A stretch of DNA of 64,000 bases from Actinomadura physcomitrii (GCF_008923205.2 NZ_WBMS02000031.1:47404-111403), one strand, 5' to 3'. Positions 52,302 to 60,812 are shown, counted from the first letter of the stretch. Notes: generated by a model not told the origin, from the sequence alone. A program made the numbers and translations.

Positions 52302-53956
52302 CGGGCAACGCCGTCCCGAGCAGGGAGGACCGCTGGAGCTACGTGCCGCGGGACCTGCGGATCCGTTACGACGAGCGCATGGTCAGCATTCCCAACGCGG
52401 TTCGCGTCTCGGCGGGACGCCACGGCGGCCGGGAGGCCCTCGTCGAGGGAGAGCTCCGGCTGACGTTCGCGGAGCTGGCCGAGACCATGATCGACGTGGT
52501 GCGGGCGGTCATGGCGCTGGGGATCCGGCCGGGCGACCGGGTCGGCGTCTGGGCGCCGAACCGGGCGCGATGGATTCTCGCCGCCCTCGGCATCCAGGGC
52601 GCCGGGGGAGTCCTCGTCCCGCTCAACACGCGTTTCAAGGGCGAGGAGGCCGCCTACATCCTGCGCAAGAGCGGCGCGACGGCGCTGTTCACGGTCACCG
52701 ACTTCCTCGGCAACGACTACCTCGGCATGGTGCGCGGGGCGGCGCCGGACCTTCCCGCGGTCGCGCCCGGACGTGTCGTGGTCATGTCCGGCGAGGCGGC
52801 GGACGGCGACGTCCCTTGGGACCGGTTCGTCGAGAACGGGCGAACCGTCGACCGGGCGCGGGCGGAGGCCGCGGTCGACGCCGTCGGCCCGGACGACCCG
52901 TCCGACATCATGTTCACCTCCGGGACGACCGGGCATCCGAAGGGCGTCGTGCTGACGCACGGGCAGTCGTTGCGCGCCCACGGCTGGCTGTCGAAGGTGA
53001 TGGGCTTCCGGCCCGGCGACCGCTATCTGATCATTCCGCCGTTCTTCCACACCTTCGGGTACAAGGCGGGGTGGATGGCCTGCTTCGTGCACGGGGCGAC
53101 CGTCCTTCCGCAGGCGGTCTTCGCCGCGGACGAGGTGCTCGAACTCATGGAACGGGAGCGCATCTCGATCCTGTGCGGCCCGCCCACCCTCTTCCGGGAC
53201 ATCCTCGCCTCGCCGCGGCTGCCGGACGCGGACCTGTCGTCCCTGCGGGTGACGATGGCGTCGGCGGCCCAGGTCCCGCCGGAGCTGGTGCGCGACATCC
53301 GCGAGGTGCTCAAGCCGGAGATCGTGCACAGCGGCTACGGCCTGACGGAGGCGACCTCGCTGGTCACCGCGACGATCCACGGGCAGGACGCGGTGGAGGA
53401 GGTCACCACCACCGTCGGCAGGGCCGCGTGGGAGGTGGAGGTGCGCATCGTGGACGGTGACGGCCGCGACGTCCCCCGGGGCACGGCCGGCGAGCTGTGG
53501 TGCCGGGGCTACAACGTGACCTCCGGGTACTGGGACGAGCCGGAGCGGACGGCGGAGGCCATCACGCCGGACGGTTGGCTGCGCACCGGCGATGTGGCGG
53601 TCATGGACGACAGGGGCTACATCCGCATCGTGGACCGCCTCAAGGACGTCGTCATCGTCGGAGGCTTCAACGTGTATCCGGCCGAGGTCGAGCGGATGCT
53701 CGCGGCCCATCCGGACGTGGCCTCCGTCGCCGTCGTCGGCGTCCCCGACGAGCGGATGGGCGAGGTGACGGCCGCGTTCGTCGTCCCCAGGCCGGGGGCG
53801 GAGGCGGACGCGGAGCGGATCAGGGCCTGGGCGGCCGAGCGCATGGCCGGCTTCAAGGCGCCGCGGCGGGTGTTCGTCGTCGAGGAGCTGCCGCGCAACG
53901 CGAGCGCCAAGGTGCTGAAGAACGAGCTGCGCACGCGCGCCCGCGCTTCGCGGTGA
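52298..53956 (+). CDS. Acyl-CoA synthetase (AMP-forming)
   Basis: This 552-residue fatty-acid-type acyl-CoA ligase has the P-loop TSGTTGHPKGV at about 207-217, the adenylate-binding GYGLTEATSLV near 348, the hinge WLRTGDVAVMDDRGY near 428 and the catalytic lysine K538 (PRNASAKVLKNEL). It starts at GTG overlapping the acyl-CoA dehydrogenase stop and is the last gene of the operon. The FadD3-like organisation fits a cyclic or branched acid, but the chain length cannot be assigned. Confidence 0.93.
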   Translation: MTGNAVPSREDRWSYVPRDLRIRYDERMVSIPNAVRVSAGRHGGREALVEGELRLTFAELAETMIDVVRAVMALGIRPGDRVGVWAPNRARWILAALGIQGAGGVLVPLNTRFKGEEAAYILRKSGATALFTVTDFLGNDYLGMVRGAAPDLPAVAPGRVVVMSGEAADGDVPWDRFVENGRTVDRARAEAAVDAVGPDDPSDIMFTSGTTGHPKGVVLTHGQSLRAHGWLSKVMGFRPGDRYLIIPPFFHTFGYKAGWMACFVHGATVLPQAVFAADEVLELMERERISILCGPPTLFRDILASPRLPDADLSSLRVTMASAAQVPPELVRDIREVLKPEIVHSGYGLTEATSLVTATIHGQDAVEEVTTTVGRAAWEVEVRIVDGDGRDVPRGTAGELWCRGYNVTSGYWDEPERTAEAITPDGWLRTGDVAVMDDRGYIRIVDRLKDVVIVGGFNVYPAEVERMLAAHPDVASVAVVGVPDERMGEVTAAFVVPRPGAEADAERIRAWAAERMAGFKAPRRVFVVEELPRNASAKVLKNELRTRARASR

Positions 53957-54284
53957 TGGCGGCGGCCCGTTCCCGTCCCGTCCGAGCACGGTATATAGTT
54001 AGATAAATAGTATCTTTTGTTGGGTTGTGGCCACCCGGCGGCGGTGGCCGCCCGACGCGGGACGGGAGGCCGGGCCGGCGACCACCACAAGGGTGACAGA
54101 CCGGGGTACGGGCGTACACGGTCGCCGGTCGGGCAGGCGGTCACGAGCCTGATCGTGTCCGGCTCGGCCTCCTCACGCGAACGCGCCGGCCCGGTGCCCC
54201 CGAACGGAAGGGGGCACCGGGCCGGCGGCGTGAGTCACGGGGGCGGCGCGCGGCCGGGCACCGGCAGGGCACCGCGCCGTGAAA
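53957..54284. other. Convergent intergenic region
   Basis: No gene is supported. An A+T-rich patch (53990-54015, containing TATAGTTAGATAAATAG) is followed by a GGCCACC/GGTGGCC hairpin (54029-54049) and a strong hairpin at 54185-54226. The A+T patch resembles promoter regions elsewhere in the window but no start codon with a supported gene lies downstream. A small or non-coding RNA cannot be excluded. Confidence 0.4.
54185..54226. terminator. Terminator hairpin, 17-bp perfect arms
   Basis: GCCGGCCCGGTGCCCCC and its exact complement are separated by 8 bases, between the convergent ligase and LLM genes. It is the strongest hairpin in the window. Confidence 0.75.
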
Positions 54285-55331
54285 CTAGGCGGAGGCCTGC
54301 GCGAAGTGCTCGAGGGCGGGCGTCCAGACGTCGAGGTCGTGCTCGTACGGCGCGTAGAACTGGAACCGGGTCACCAGGTCGCCAAAGCGCTCGCTCAGCA
54401 CCAGGGCGATCTCGTCGGGCGCCCCGACGACGGCGAACGTGTTGAGCACCTCGTCGTCGACGGCGTCCCCCATCTTGGTCCACTTCTCGGGATCGTCGCC
54501 GCGGGACAGGGCGTGCAGCTCGTCGCCGAGCTCGCCCCAGCCGTGCAGTTCCAGCACCCCCCGGTAGGCGGGGGTGCTCGCGTAGAAGGCGATCTGCTGG
54601 CGGACCGCGCTCACCGCCGCGGCCAAGGACTCCTCGGTCGTCCCGGTGGCGGTCAGCGGCAGGCCGACGACCTCGAAGGGCAGATCCGACCGGCCCGCCT
54701 TCTCCTGGCCCTCGCGCACGGTCGGCAGCGTCACCTCGCGGATGTAGCGCTCCGTCGTGAAACCGTGCAGGAGGATCCCGTCGCACACCTCTCCGGCGAC
54801 CCGGCACATCGCCTCGCCGACCGCGGCGATGACGATCTTGGGGGCGGGCGTCCGCAGGGGACCGGGCGAGAAGAAAGGCGTCATCAGCGTGTGGCGGTAG
54901 AAGTCGCCCTCGAAGCTCAGCTTCGAGCCGTCCTGCCAGCTGTCCCAGATGGCCCGGACCGCGGACACCATCTCGCGCATGCGGGCCGCGGGCCGGCTCC
55001 AGGGCATGGAGAAGCGCCGCTCGATGTGCGCCTTGACCTGGCTGCCGAGGCCGAGGGTGAACCGGCCCTCGGTGTAGCGCTGCAGGTCCCAGGCCGTGTA
55101 CGCGAGGGTCATCGGGGACCTGGCGAACGCGACGGCGATCGCCGTCCCGAGTTCCAGCCGCCGGGTCGCCTGGGCCGCCGCGACGAGCGGCAGGAACGGG
55201 TCATGCTGGGACTCGGAGGTCCACAGGCCCGCGTACCCCCTCGACTCGTGCTCCCGCGCCGTCTCCGCCATCTGCCGCAGCGGGCCGGCGGCCAGCTTCC
55301 CGTCCGCCCGCATGTTCCTGTCCATGGTCAT
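54285..55331 (-). CDS. LLM-class (luciferase-like, F420-type) oxidoreductase
   Basis: This 348-residue TIM-barrel protein of the luciferase-like monooxygenase superfamily has ESRGYAGLWTSESQHDPFLPLVAAA near residues 30-54, the typical bacterial-luciferase/F420 opening, and LGTAIAVAFARSPMTLA for the cofactor pocket. Actinobacterial members of this branch use coenzyme F420, but FMN is not excluded. The start has two nearby ATGs with weak ribosome-binding sites, so it may be translated from a leaderless message; TTAAATCATCCAACTAT lies just upstream. It is a single gene facing away from the LuxC/LuxE-like operon. Confidence 0.87.
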   Translation of the reverse strand: MTMDRNMRADGKLAAGPLRQMAETAREHESRGYAGLWTSESQHDPFLPLVAAAQATRRLELGTAIAVAFARSPMTLAYTAWDLQRYTEGRFTLGLGSQVKAHIERRFSMPWSRPAARMREMVSAVRAIWDSWQDGSKLSFEGDFYRHTLMTPFFSPGPLRTPAPKIVIAAVGEAMCRVAGEVCDGILLHGFTTERYIREVTLPTVREGQEKAGRSDLPFEVVGLPLTATGTTEESLAAAVSAVRQQIAFYASTPAYRGVLELHGWGELGDELHALSRGDDPEKWTKMGDAVDDEVLNTFAVVGAPDEIALVLSERFGDLVTRFQFYAPYEHDLDVWTPALEHFAQASA

Positions 55332-55417
55332 AGGCTTAGGTTAAATCATCCAACTATTTATGGCCAGGCTGGGGCGGCTCGGCGGGCCTCGCGGCCCGGC
55401 CGCCGGGGTATCGCGGT

Positions 55418-55444
55418 GATATAGTTAAACAATTGAAGTATATC
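55418..55444 (+). promoter_or_regulatory. Inverted repeat at thiolase promoter
   Basis: GATATA and TATATC are exact complements separated by 15 A+T-rich bases (containing GTTAAACAATTGAAG). They end 15 bases before the thiolase ATG and just ahead of its GAGGAGG ribosome-binding site. It resembles an operator or -10 region. Confidence 0.5.
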
Positions 55445-55459
55445 TATCGAGGAGGCGCC

Positions 55460-56635
55460 ATGTCCGACGTGGTCATCGTGGAGGCGGTGCGGTCCGCCGT
55501 CGGCAAGCGGCGGGGCGGTTTCGCCCACCATCTCGCCCCGGACCTGTTCGGTGACGTGCTGTCCGCGCTGATCACCCGATCGGGCGTCGACTCGGGCGCG
55601 ATCGGCCAGGTCATCGGCGGGTGCGTCAACCAGGTCGGGCCCCAGTCCGGCAACGTGACGCGCACCGCGTGGCTCGCGGCCGGCCTGGACCAGGGCGTCG
55701 CGGCGTCGACGGTGCACGCCCAGTGCGGGTCGTCGCAGCAGGCGTTCACCCTGGCCTACGGCCTGGTCGCCGGGGGAGTGGTCGACGCCGCCGTGGCCGG
55801 CGGCGTCGAGACGATGAGCTCAATCCCCATGGGAACCAGCGTCATGCCCGACCTCGGGCCCGCGAAGACGCCCCGCTACGAGGGGCACTACGAGGTGACC
55901 TCGCAGTTCGAGGCGGCCGACCGGATCGCCGAGGCATGGGGACTGTCCCGCCGTGACCTCGACGAGTTCGCCGTGCTGTCGCAGGGGCGTGCGGCCGAGG
56001 CCATCGCCCAGGGGCGCTTCACCGGCCAGATCGTGCCCGTCGAGGCGCCCGTCGTGGACGACGAGGGCAACGCCGCCGGGACCAGGACGGTCGAGACCGA
56101 CGAGGGCCCGCGCCCGACCACGCTCGAAGGCCTGGAGCGGCTCAAGGTGAACCAGAAGGAGCGTCCGGGAGCCCTGCACACCGCGGGGACGTCGTCCCAG
56201 ATCTCCGACGGCGCGTCGGCCCTGCTCCTCATGACCGCCGCCCGCGCCGACGCGCTCGGCCTCACGCCCCGCGCCCGGGTGGTGGACTCCATTCTGGTCG
56301 GCAGCGACCCGGTCATGCTCCTCACCGGCCCCATCCCCGCGACCGGGGCGATCCTGGAGCGCAACGGCCTCACCCTCGACGACGTCGACGTCGTCGAGAT
56401 CAACGAGGCGTTCGCGTCGGTCGTCCTGGCCTGGCAGCGCGAGCACAAGGCGGACCTGGAGAAGGTCAACGTCAACGGCGGCGCCATCGCCCTCGGGCAT
56501 CCCCTCGGAGCGACCGGCGGCGTGCTCGTGACCAAGGCGCTCAACGAGCTCGAGCGCACCGGCGGACGCTACGGCCTGGTCACCATGTGCGTGGGCGGCG
56601 GCATGGGGACCGGGACCCTCATCGAGCGGCTCTGA
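55460..56635 (+). CDS. Acetyl-CoA acyltransferase (thiolase)
   Basis: This 391-residue degradative thiolase has C89 (HAQCGSSQQ), H347 (ALGHPLGATG) and C377 (TMCVGGGMG). The start is the ATG behind GAGGAGG; the open frame begins nine codons earlier. It belongs with the CGSSQQ thiolase at 1930. The last 172 bases of its coding sequence recur at 61851 with ten codon changes, all synonymous. It was probably adjacent to the CoA-transferase now at 62074, before a cassette of about 5 kb separated them. Confidence 0.94.
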   Translation: MSDVVIVEAVRSAVGKRRGGFAHHLAPDLFGDVLSALITRSGVDSGAIGQVIGGCVNQVGPQSGNVTRTAWLAAGLDQGVAASTVHAQCGSSQQAFTLAYGLVAGGVVDAAVAGGVETMSSIPMGTSVMPDLGPAKTPRYEGHYEVTSQFEAADRIAEAWGLSRRDLDEFAVLSQGRAAEAIAQGRFTGQIVPVEAPVVDDEGNAAGTRTVETDEGPRPTTLEGLERLKVNQKERPGALHTAGTSSQISDGASALLLMTAARADALGLTPRARVVDSILVGSDPVMLLTGPIPATGAILERNGLTLDDVDVVEINEAFASVVLAWQREHKADLEKVNVNGGAIALGHPLGATGGVLVTKALNELERTGGRYGLVTMCVGGGMGTGTLIERL

Positions 56636-56644
56636 CGCCGGGAC

Positions 56645-56682
56645 GGCGGTCCTGGGATCGGGGGGCACGTCCCAGGACCGCC
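56645..56682. terminator. Terminator hairpin after thiolase (left copy)
   Basis: GGCGGTCCTGGGA and its exact complement (13 bp) flank a 12-base loop. The hairpin is duplicated at 62032-62069. Confidence 0.7.
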
Positions 56683-56686
56683 GGGC

Positions 56687-56765
56687 TCAGATCACGCCCT
56701 GGTCGGCGAGATCGGCGATCGCCTTCTCGTCCAGGCCGGGGAGGCCGGAGAGCACCTCGCGGGTG
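56687..56765 (-). pseudogene. CoA-transferase 3' fragment created by duplication
   Basis: These are the last 25 codons and the stop of the CaiB-type gene at 62074, read REVLSGLPGLDEKAIADL on the minus strand. The intact gene has SGLLGLDE at the same place (one base difference, G56739 against A62126). Upstream sequence is unrelated. It is a relic of the duplication. Confidence 0.85.
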
Positions 56766-56810
56766 CCGCTGCTCGTGGCCGAGCGGGTCGGCATCCGGTC
56801 CCCTCGTGGG

Positions 56811-57437
56811 TCATGCCTCCGGGTACACAGCTTCGTCGCGACGTCCGGCCGCCTTGTGCACGCCGACTGCGGACACGGTGACCTTGCCGGCATGCCGGAT
56901 TTGGGTGGCAGTGAGGAACGTGTCGCCGGTTCGCCCGGCGGTCTGCCCCCACAGTTCCAGCTTCGCGCCGAGCGGTGTGGGTCGCCGGTAGGTGATCGCC
57001 AGGGACTGCGTGTAGGCGACATTCTCTTTGGCGAGGACGGCCAGGCTGGCCAGTTCGTCGAGCAGCGCTGCGAGAGCACCGCCGTGCACGGTGTCGATCG
57101 GCCCGGCGTAGATCGGCGATACGGTGATGCTCCCGCGCACGACATCACCGTCGGCCCAGACGGCCGCCTGGTTTGATATCGGGTTGAGGTGCCCGAGCAG
57201 CGGGCTGTAGGGGATCGTTTGGCGAAGGTCGCTCGGATCCCAGGTGAGGGTCCCGTCGCCCGGGGGGCTGAGCTGCTCGACGGCATAGGGACCGGGCGAC
57301 ACGTGCTCCGCCAGGAGCGCCCTGGCCTCCTTGAGGAGCGCGCACACTCTTTCGGTGACGTCCTCGGAGGGTGTTGCGGTGCGAGCCGCATTGGCGAGTT
57401 CATGCAGCTCTCGGGCCAGCGTGGCCAGATGCGTCAT
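56811..57437 (-). CDS. PaaI/YigI-type hot-dog thioesterase
   Basis: This 208-residue acyl-CoA thioesterase has a single hot-dog fold in its second half. The motif IDTVHGGALAALLDELASL (about residues 115-133), with Gly-Gly and Asp, is the standard active-site helix. The N-terminal 70 residues form a helical extension rather than part of the fold. The start ATG overlaps the stop of the DUF gene upstream, so they are co-translated. It would release CoA from a thioester intermediate. It is the last gene of the inserted minus-strand operon. Confidence 0.82.
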   Translation of the reverse strand: MTHLATLARELHELANAARTATPSEDVTERVCALLKEARALLAEHVSPGPYAVEQLSPPGDGTLTWDPSDLRQTIPYSPLLGHLNPISNQAAVWADGDVVRGSITVSPIYAGPIDTVHGGALAALLDELASLAVLAKENVAYTQSLAITYRRPTPLGAKLELWGQTAGRTGDTFLTATQIRHAGKVTVSAVGVHKAAGRRDEAVYPEA

Positions 57438-58606
57438 CCGAGCATCTCCTCGGTGATGCCGTAGCGGGGAAGCGAGCCGATCGCCCACGGCTCGATCACG
57501 CCGTGCCCGATCTCGTCATCGCACACACAGTCGACGGCGATCTCCTCGCAGCCGTAAAGTTCGTCGAGGACCGCCTTGTCTCGGAGGTCGAGCGACTCGC
57601 CGGCGACATCCAGCGGCCCCCGATAACCGCCCTGCCACCATCCCCGGAAGCCGAAGTAACCACCACCTCGGAAGTAGTAGACCAGGTCCTTCCACGAGCA
57701 CGAGATCTCGCGCTTGGAGCCGTCTTCGAGTTGGACATGAGCATTAAGCGACTTCGCGCGCCGTGTGTTCGGCCAGAACTCGAAGTCGAGTTCGAGCGAA
57801 GTGATGCGCAGGCGCGGCCGCGCATCATTGGCGAAGACGACGAAACCCTCTGACGCACCAGTGCTCGACTGGATCGGTCGGCCGTCGGGACCTTGGGTGA
57901 ACGTCGAGGAGAGCGCCCACGACCCGAAGTTGAGGTTGAGGTAACCGTGAAGAACGCCCTCGCCCGGCGGCGGGGCGGGGCGCAATGCGGCCTCCGGCCG
58001 GGCGGCGGGATCGTTGAACCAGAACGCACCCGGGCTTGGGACTCCAGTCATCGAGCGGATGCCCCAAGACCGGTCCTTGTAGGCGTTGGACCTTTCCGGG
58101 GCGATGACGTATGTCCGGCCGGCGATATGGACCTCGCCTGAGGCGCGGCCAGGCTGGAAGTAGCGGATGGTGTGGTTGGTCGTGATCCCACGGTCCCGGC
58201 GCAGACCGGGGCTGCCCACGATCGGTGCGAAATCGCTCTGGAAGGTCACGTCGAAGCTCACATCGAGCTCGTTGTCGGCCAACGCGACGCGGTTCGTCGT
58301 CGGTGGGCTCACGACCTCCCATACGATCGGCCCGACGGTCGTGCGGTCGAGATCCGGCCGCAGCTCGCGGGAGGCGCGAACGTTCCACTGTCGGCCGGGA
58401 ACCGCGATTCCTGCGAACGCGTCCATGACGTCGCGGTTAGTGTACTTGCCAATGCCGACCGCGATGAGCACCTCACCGGAGACGTCGTGGGCGACGATGT
58501 AGCCCTTCTCAGTCCAGTTTCGATCAGTGGTCGTCACCTGTTCGAAGCTGGCGACAGACTGATGGCAGAGATACTCGTCCGCTGCGGTTAGCAGGACTTC
58601 AGACAT
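57434..58606 (-). CDS. Lipocalin-like uncharacterised protein (DUF7064/7065 type), long form
   Basis: This 390-residue soluble protein resembles the AttH/hydroxyneurosporene-synthase double-lipocalin fold. It has many beta-strand patterns and no signal peptide (GSWALSSTFTQGPDGRPIQ; YFRGGGYFGFRGWWQGGYRG). It is distantly related to the proteins at 41332 and 59707. It sits in an operon with thioesterase, phosphotransferase and another lipocalin-like gene. Such families are found near mycobacterial lipid and steroid genes, but no reaction is established. It may bind or transform a hydrophobic pathway compound. Confidence 0.6.
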   Translation of the reverse strand: MSEVLLTAADEYLCHQSVASFEQVTTTDRNWTEKGYIVAHDVSGEVLIAVGIGKYTNRDVMDAFAGIAVPGRQWNVRASRELRPDLDRTTVGPIVWEVVSPPTTNRVALADNELDVSFDVTFQSDFAPIVGSPGLRRDRGITTNHTIRYFQPGRASGEVHIAGRTYVIAPERSNAYKDRSWGIRSMTGVPSPGAFWFNDPAARPEAALRPAPPPGEGVLHGYLNLNFGSWALSSTFTQGPDGRPIQSSTGASEGFVVFANDARPRLRITSLELDFEFWPNTRRAKSLNAHVQLEDGSKREISCSWKDLVYYFRGGGYFGFRGWWQGGYRGPLDVAGESLDLRDKAVLDELYGCEEIAVDCVCDDEIGHGVIEPWAIGSLPRYGITEEMLG

Positions 58607-58627
58607 GGCGGCTTCCCCTCGGTGCGA

Positions 58628-59695
58628 TCAAGCGTGGGTGTGCAGCAGTGCTGCGAGTCGTCGGGTCGGGATGTTCTCGGTCAGATAACCCGGTGGGAAT
58701 GCGAGCTGTGGAGGGCTCAGCCGGACCGTGAGTACGAGCATCGCCGCCATGCGAAGGGCCTGGAGGATGCTGTGGAACTCGAGGTTCCGCACGGGCAGTC
58801 CCGTGCGTTGCTCATAACGCGCCACGGTTTCGGCGGCTTCCGGCAGTCCGGGCAGGCGCGGCACGTCGTTGAGCTCGGCGACGACTTCGTCCACGAGCAG
58901 GAAATAGGCGATATCGCCCTCGGGAGGGCCGACGTAGGCGAGCTCCCAGTCGAGCACGCCGGCAACCTGGTCGTCGCGGTAGACGATGTTGCCCGGTCGG
59001 GGGTCGCCCCAGCACAACGCGGCGCGAGCCTCGACCGGGACCCGCTCCCGCAGGAAGGCCAGTGCCTCACGGAGGATCGGCAGCGGCCCGAGAGCGGCCC
59101 AGTCGAGCTGTCCTTCGATGAGGTCGAGCATGGCGCGGACCGCGTCCGCGCTCGTCGCTTGTCGCTGAAGCGACGAGGGCAGTTCCAGCGCGTCGAGCTG
59201 CAAAGAGTGCAGCGACGCCATGGCGTCCACCGCAGCGAACCACATCCTACGTCGTCGCTCGATCGACGCGTCGAAGAAGAGCCCATGCCCGTGGAAGCCG
59301 GGCCGGAAGCCCGACGCAACCTCGCCGTGGACCCGGCGCATCAGGAAGGCCGGTGCACCCAGGACGTCCGGATCGTCGACGAACCAGGCGACCTTCGGCA
59401 CCGGGATCCCGGTGTGCTGCAGGCAGGCCATGACGTCGTACTGCAGCCGAAGGTCGTAGTCGGGGAACAGGCCGCCCTGCGCCGGTTGTGCTCGCAACAC
59501 CAGCTCCTGTTCGTGAACCCCGCTGGCGTCGCGCCAGCGCAGGTCGGTGAACACAGTGATGTTCGAGAACCCGGAGGGAACCGGTGTGAACGATGACAGC
59601 GAGACGTCTGCCGCGTTGGGCAGCATTTCGGCGAGCCACCGTTCAAGACGCCTTCGTCGGCTTTCGAGGAGCGCGACGTCTTCTTGATTGGCCAC
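58628..59695 (-). CDS. APH-family phosphotransferase (ACAD10/11-type kinase-like)
   Basis: This 355-residue protein of the aminoglycoside phosphotransferase/choline-kinase fold has the catalytic loop CWGDPRPGNIVY with D231 and N236 (the first residue is Trp instead of the usual His) and the metal-binding D249 in VLDWELAYVGPPEGD. This branch accompanies acyl-CoA dehydrogenases. In mammals the fused ACAD10/11 enzymes phosphorylate 4-hydroxyacyl-CoAs. A similar role on a hydroxy acid is plausible here, rather than antibiotic resistance. It lies between the two lipocalin-like genes in one operon. Confidence 0.82.
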   Translation of the reverse strand: MANQEDVALLESRRRRLERWLAEMLPNAADVSLSSFTPVPSGFSNITVFTDLRWRDASGVHEQELVLRAQPAQGGLFPDYDLRLQYDVMACLQHTGIPVPKVAWFVDDPDVLGAPAFLMRRVHGEVASGFRPGFHGHGLFFDASIERRRRMWFAAVDAMASLHSLQLDALELPSSLQRQATSADAVRAMLDLIEGQLDWAALGPLPILREALAFLRERVPVEARAALCWGDPRPGNIVYRDDQVAGVLDWELAYVGPPEGDIAYFLLVDEVVAELNDVPRLPGLPEAAETVARYEQRTGLPVRNLEFHSILQALRMAAMLVLTVRLSPPQLAFPPGYLTENIPTRRLAALLHTHA

Positions 59696-59706
59696 GTCAT
59701 ACTCCG

Positions 59707-60726
59707 TCAGCGGATCGGGACGCCGCGCCGCGGTTCGAGGCCGTGCGACGGGGCGATCTCGCCGTACGCGAACCAGTGCGAAGGCTGACGATCGTCACCC
59801 TTGCGCCGCCACCGACCCTCGGCCTGCGGATTGGGCATCGGCATGAAGTCGACCATTCGACCCTTGGGGTCCGGCAGGAACTCCCAGGTTTCGCCGAGAC
59901 CACGCACCTCGATGTAACTCGGCCACGTCTCCGAGGAGTCCAGCTCCACGAAGCCCTCGACATCGGTGGTGCGTCGGACCGCGCCGGTCTCGTCGCACAG
60001 GAGCATCATCCCCAGACCGTCGTGGCCGAGCATGAAATGCCCACCGTCCAGTGTGCCGTCGGTGTACCGGGTCGCCCACGTGTACCACGTCACGTGCAGC
60101 TTCTTCCCGACGAGGATGTCATCGACGTACACCTGGCCGTTCATGTACATGTCGTCGGCGCCGTAGAAGCCGCGCACCGGACGCCCGAGGATCTCGCCCT
60201 CGACCTCGTAGAGCTGCGACACGTAGTAGTAGCCCTCATCCCCGTGCGGCAGGTGCCAATGGAGGCCCGGATCGATGAGGGTGCCGCGGAGCTCCATGAC
60301 ACCGGTCTCAATCCACGATGAGGTCGTCGCGTCGACCTGGAACCGGAACGGATTCCCCGCAGCATCAAGAGCGCTTTCCAGGATGGTCGACCCATCGGTA
60401 TGGATTCGTGTAAATCCTGCGTTGCTGGCCGACGAGCGGCTCGCGTCATGCACCTTCAGGTCGTCGGCTCCGATCGACGTTTGCAGGAAGAACCGCTTGC
60501 GGCCGCCGCCGCCCGCCTCAGGGATGCGCAGGACCGTATAGAGTTCCCCGTCATCGTCTCGTAGCGTCCCGTACAGGTAGAGCGCTGACCAAGGCAGCCC
60601 GAACCATACGCGATCGAGGGCGACCTGCTCTGGACCAGAATCATGATCCCCGAGAAGCATCTGGAAGTGGAGGTCGCCGCGGCGGGGCAGGACTTGCGCT
60701 CTTGCATCGGTTGCTGCGTCGTTCAT
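59707..60726 (-). CDS. Lipocalin-like uncharacterised protein, paralogue of the gene at 41332
   Basis: This is a 339-residue soluble protein. The sequence shares the pattern of the 41332 protein: WYTWATRYTDGTLDGGHF, GRPVRGFYGADDMYMNG and the end DPKGRMVDFMPMPNPQAEG, WFAYGE. The two differ in the N-terminal third. The start is placed at the ATG that begins NDAATDARAQV; the open frame extends 19 codons upstream over an A+T-rich promoter region. It is the first gene of the inserted minus-strand operon, divergent from the XRE regulator. Its function is unknown. Confidence 0.6.
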   Translation of the reverse strand: MNDAATDARAQVLPRRGDLHFQMLLGDHDSGPEQVALDRVWFGLPWSALYLYGTLRDDDGELYTVLRIPEAGGGGRKRFFLQTSIGADDLKVHDASRSSASNAGFTRIHTDGSTILESALDAAGNPFRFQVDATTSSWIETGVMELRGTLIDPGLHWHLPHGDEGYYYVSQLYEVEGEILGRPVRGFYGADDMYMNGQVYVDDILVGKKLHVTWYTWATRYTDGTLDGGHFMLGHDGLGMMLLCDETGAVRRTTDVEGFVELDSSETWPSYIEVRGLGETWEFLPDPKGRMVDFMPMPNPQAEGRWRRKGDDRQPSHWFAYGEIAPSHGLEPRRGVPIR

Positions 60727-60790
60727 GCACGCCACTGTGCACTCGATGAAGGCCGACGACAATAATCCGATGAATAATATCATTCCGCCT

Positions 60791-60805
60791 GATAGGTTAA
60801 CTATG
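60791..60805 (+). promoter_or_regulatory. A+T-rich promoter patch of the XRE regulator
   Basis: GATAGGTTAACTATG contains a TAACTAT-type -10 element only 7-10 bases ahead of the GTG at 60813, so the message may be leaderless. It lies inside the 86-base region shared with the divergent operon. Confidence 0.4.
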
Positions 60806-60812
60806 GCAGACT

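Larger units (their letters stand above)
56464..56765 (+). repeat. 302-bp direct duplication, left copy
   Basis: This segment contains the 3' end of the thiolase, the terminator hairpin and the 3' end of the CoA-transferase (minus strand). It recurs at 61851-62152. The offset of 5387 bases is constant and there are no gaps. Confidence 0.92.

Noticed and set aside
54017..54445. Plus-strand frame of 142 codons in the convergent intergenic region
   Set aside because: It is Arg/Gly-rich, spans the terminator hairpin and the end of the LLM gene, and has no recognisable motif.
56687..57403. Minus-strand frame fusing the CoA-transferase tail to upstream sequence
   Set aside because: Only the last 25 codons derive from the CoA-transferase by duplication. 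The rest is the out-of-frame shadow of the thioesterase gene.
58628..59695. Antibiotic-resistance interpretation of the APH-like protein
   Set aside because: The altered catalytic loop, the lipid-type neighbours and the similarity pattern fit the ACAD10/11-type branch better than a resistance enzyme.
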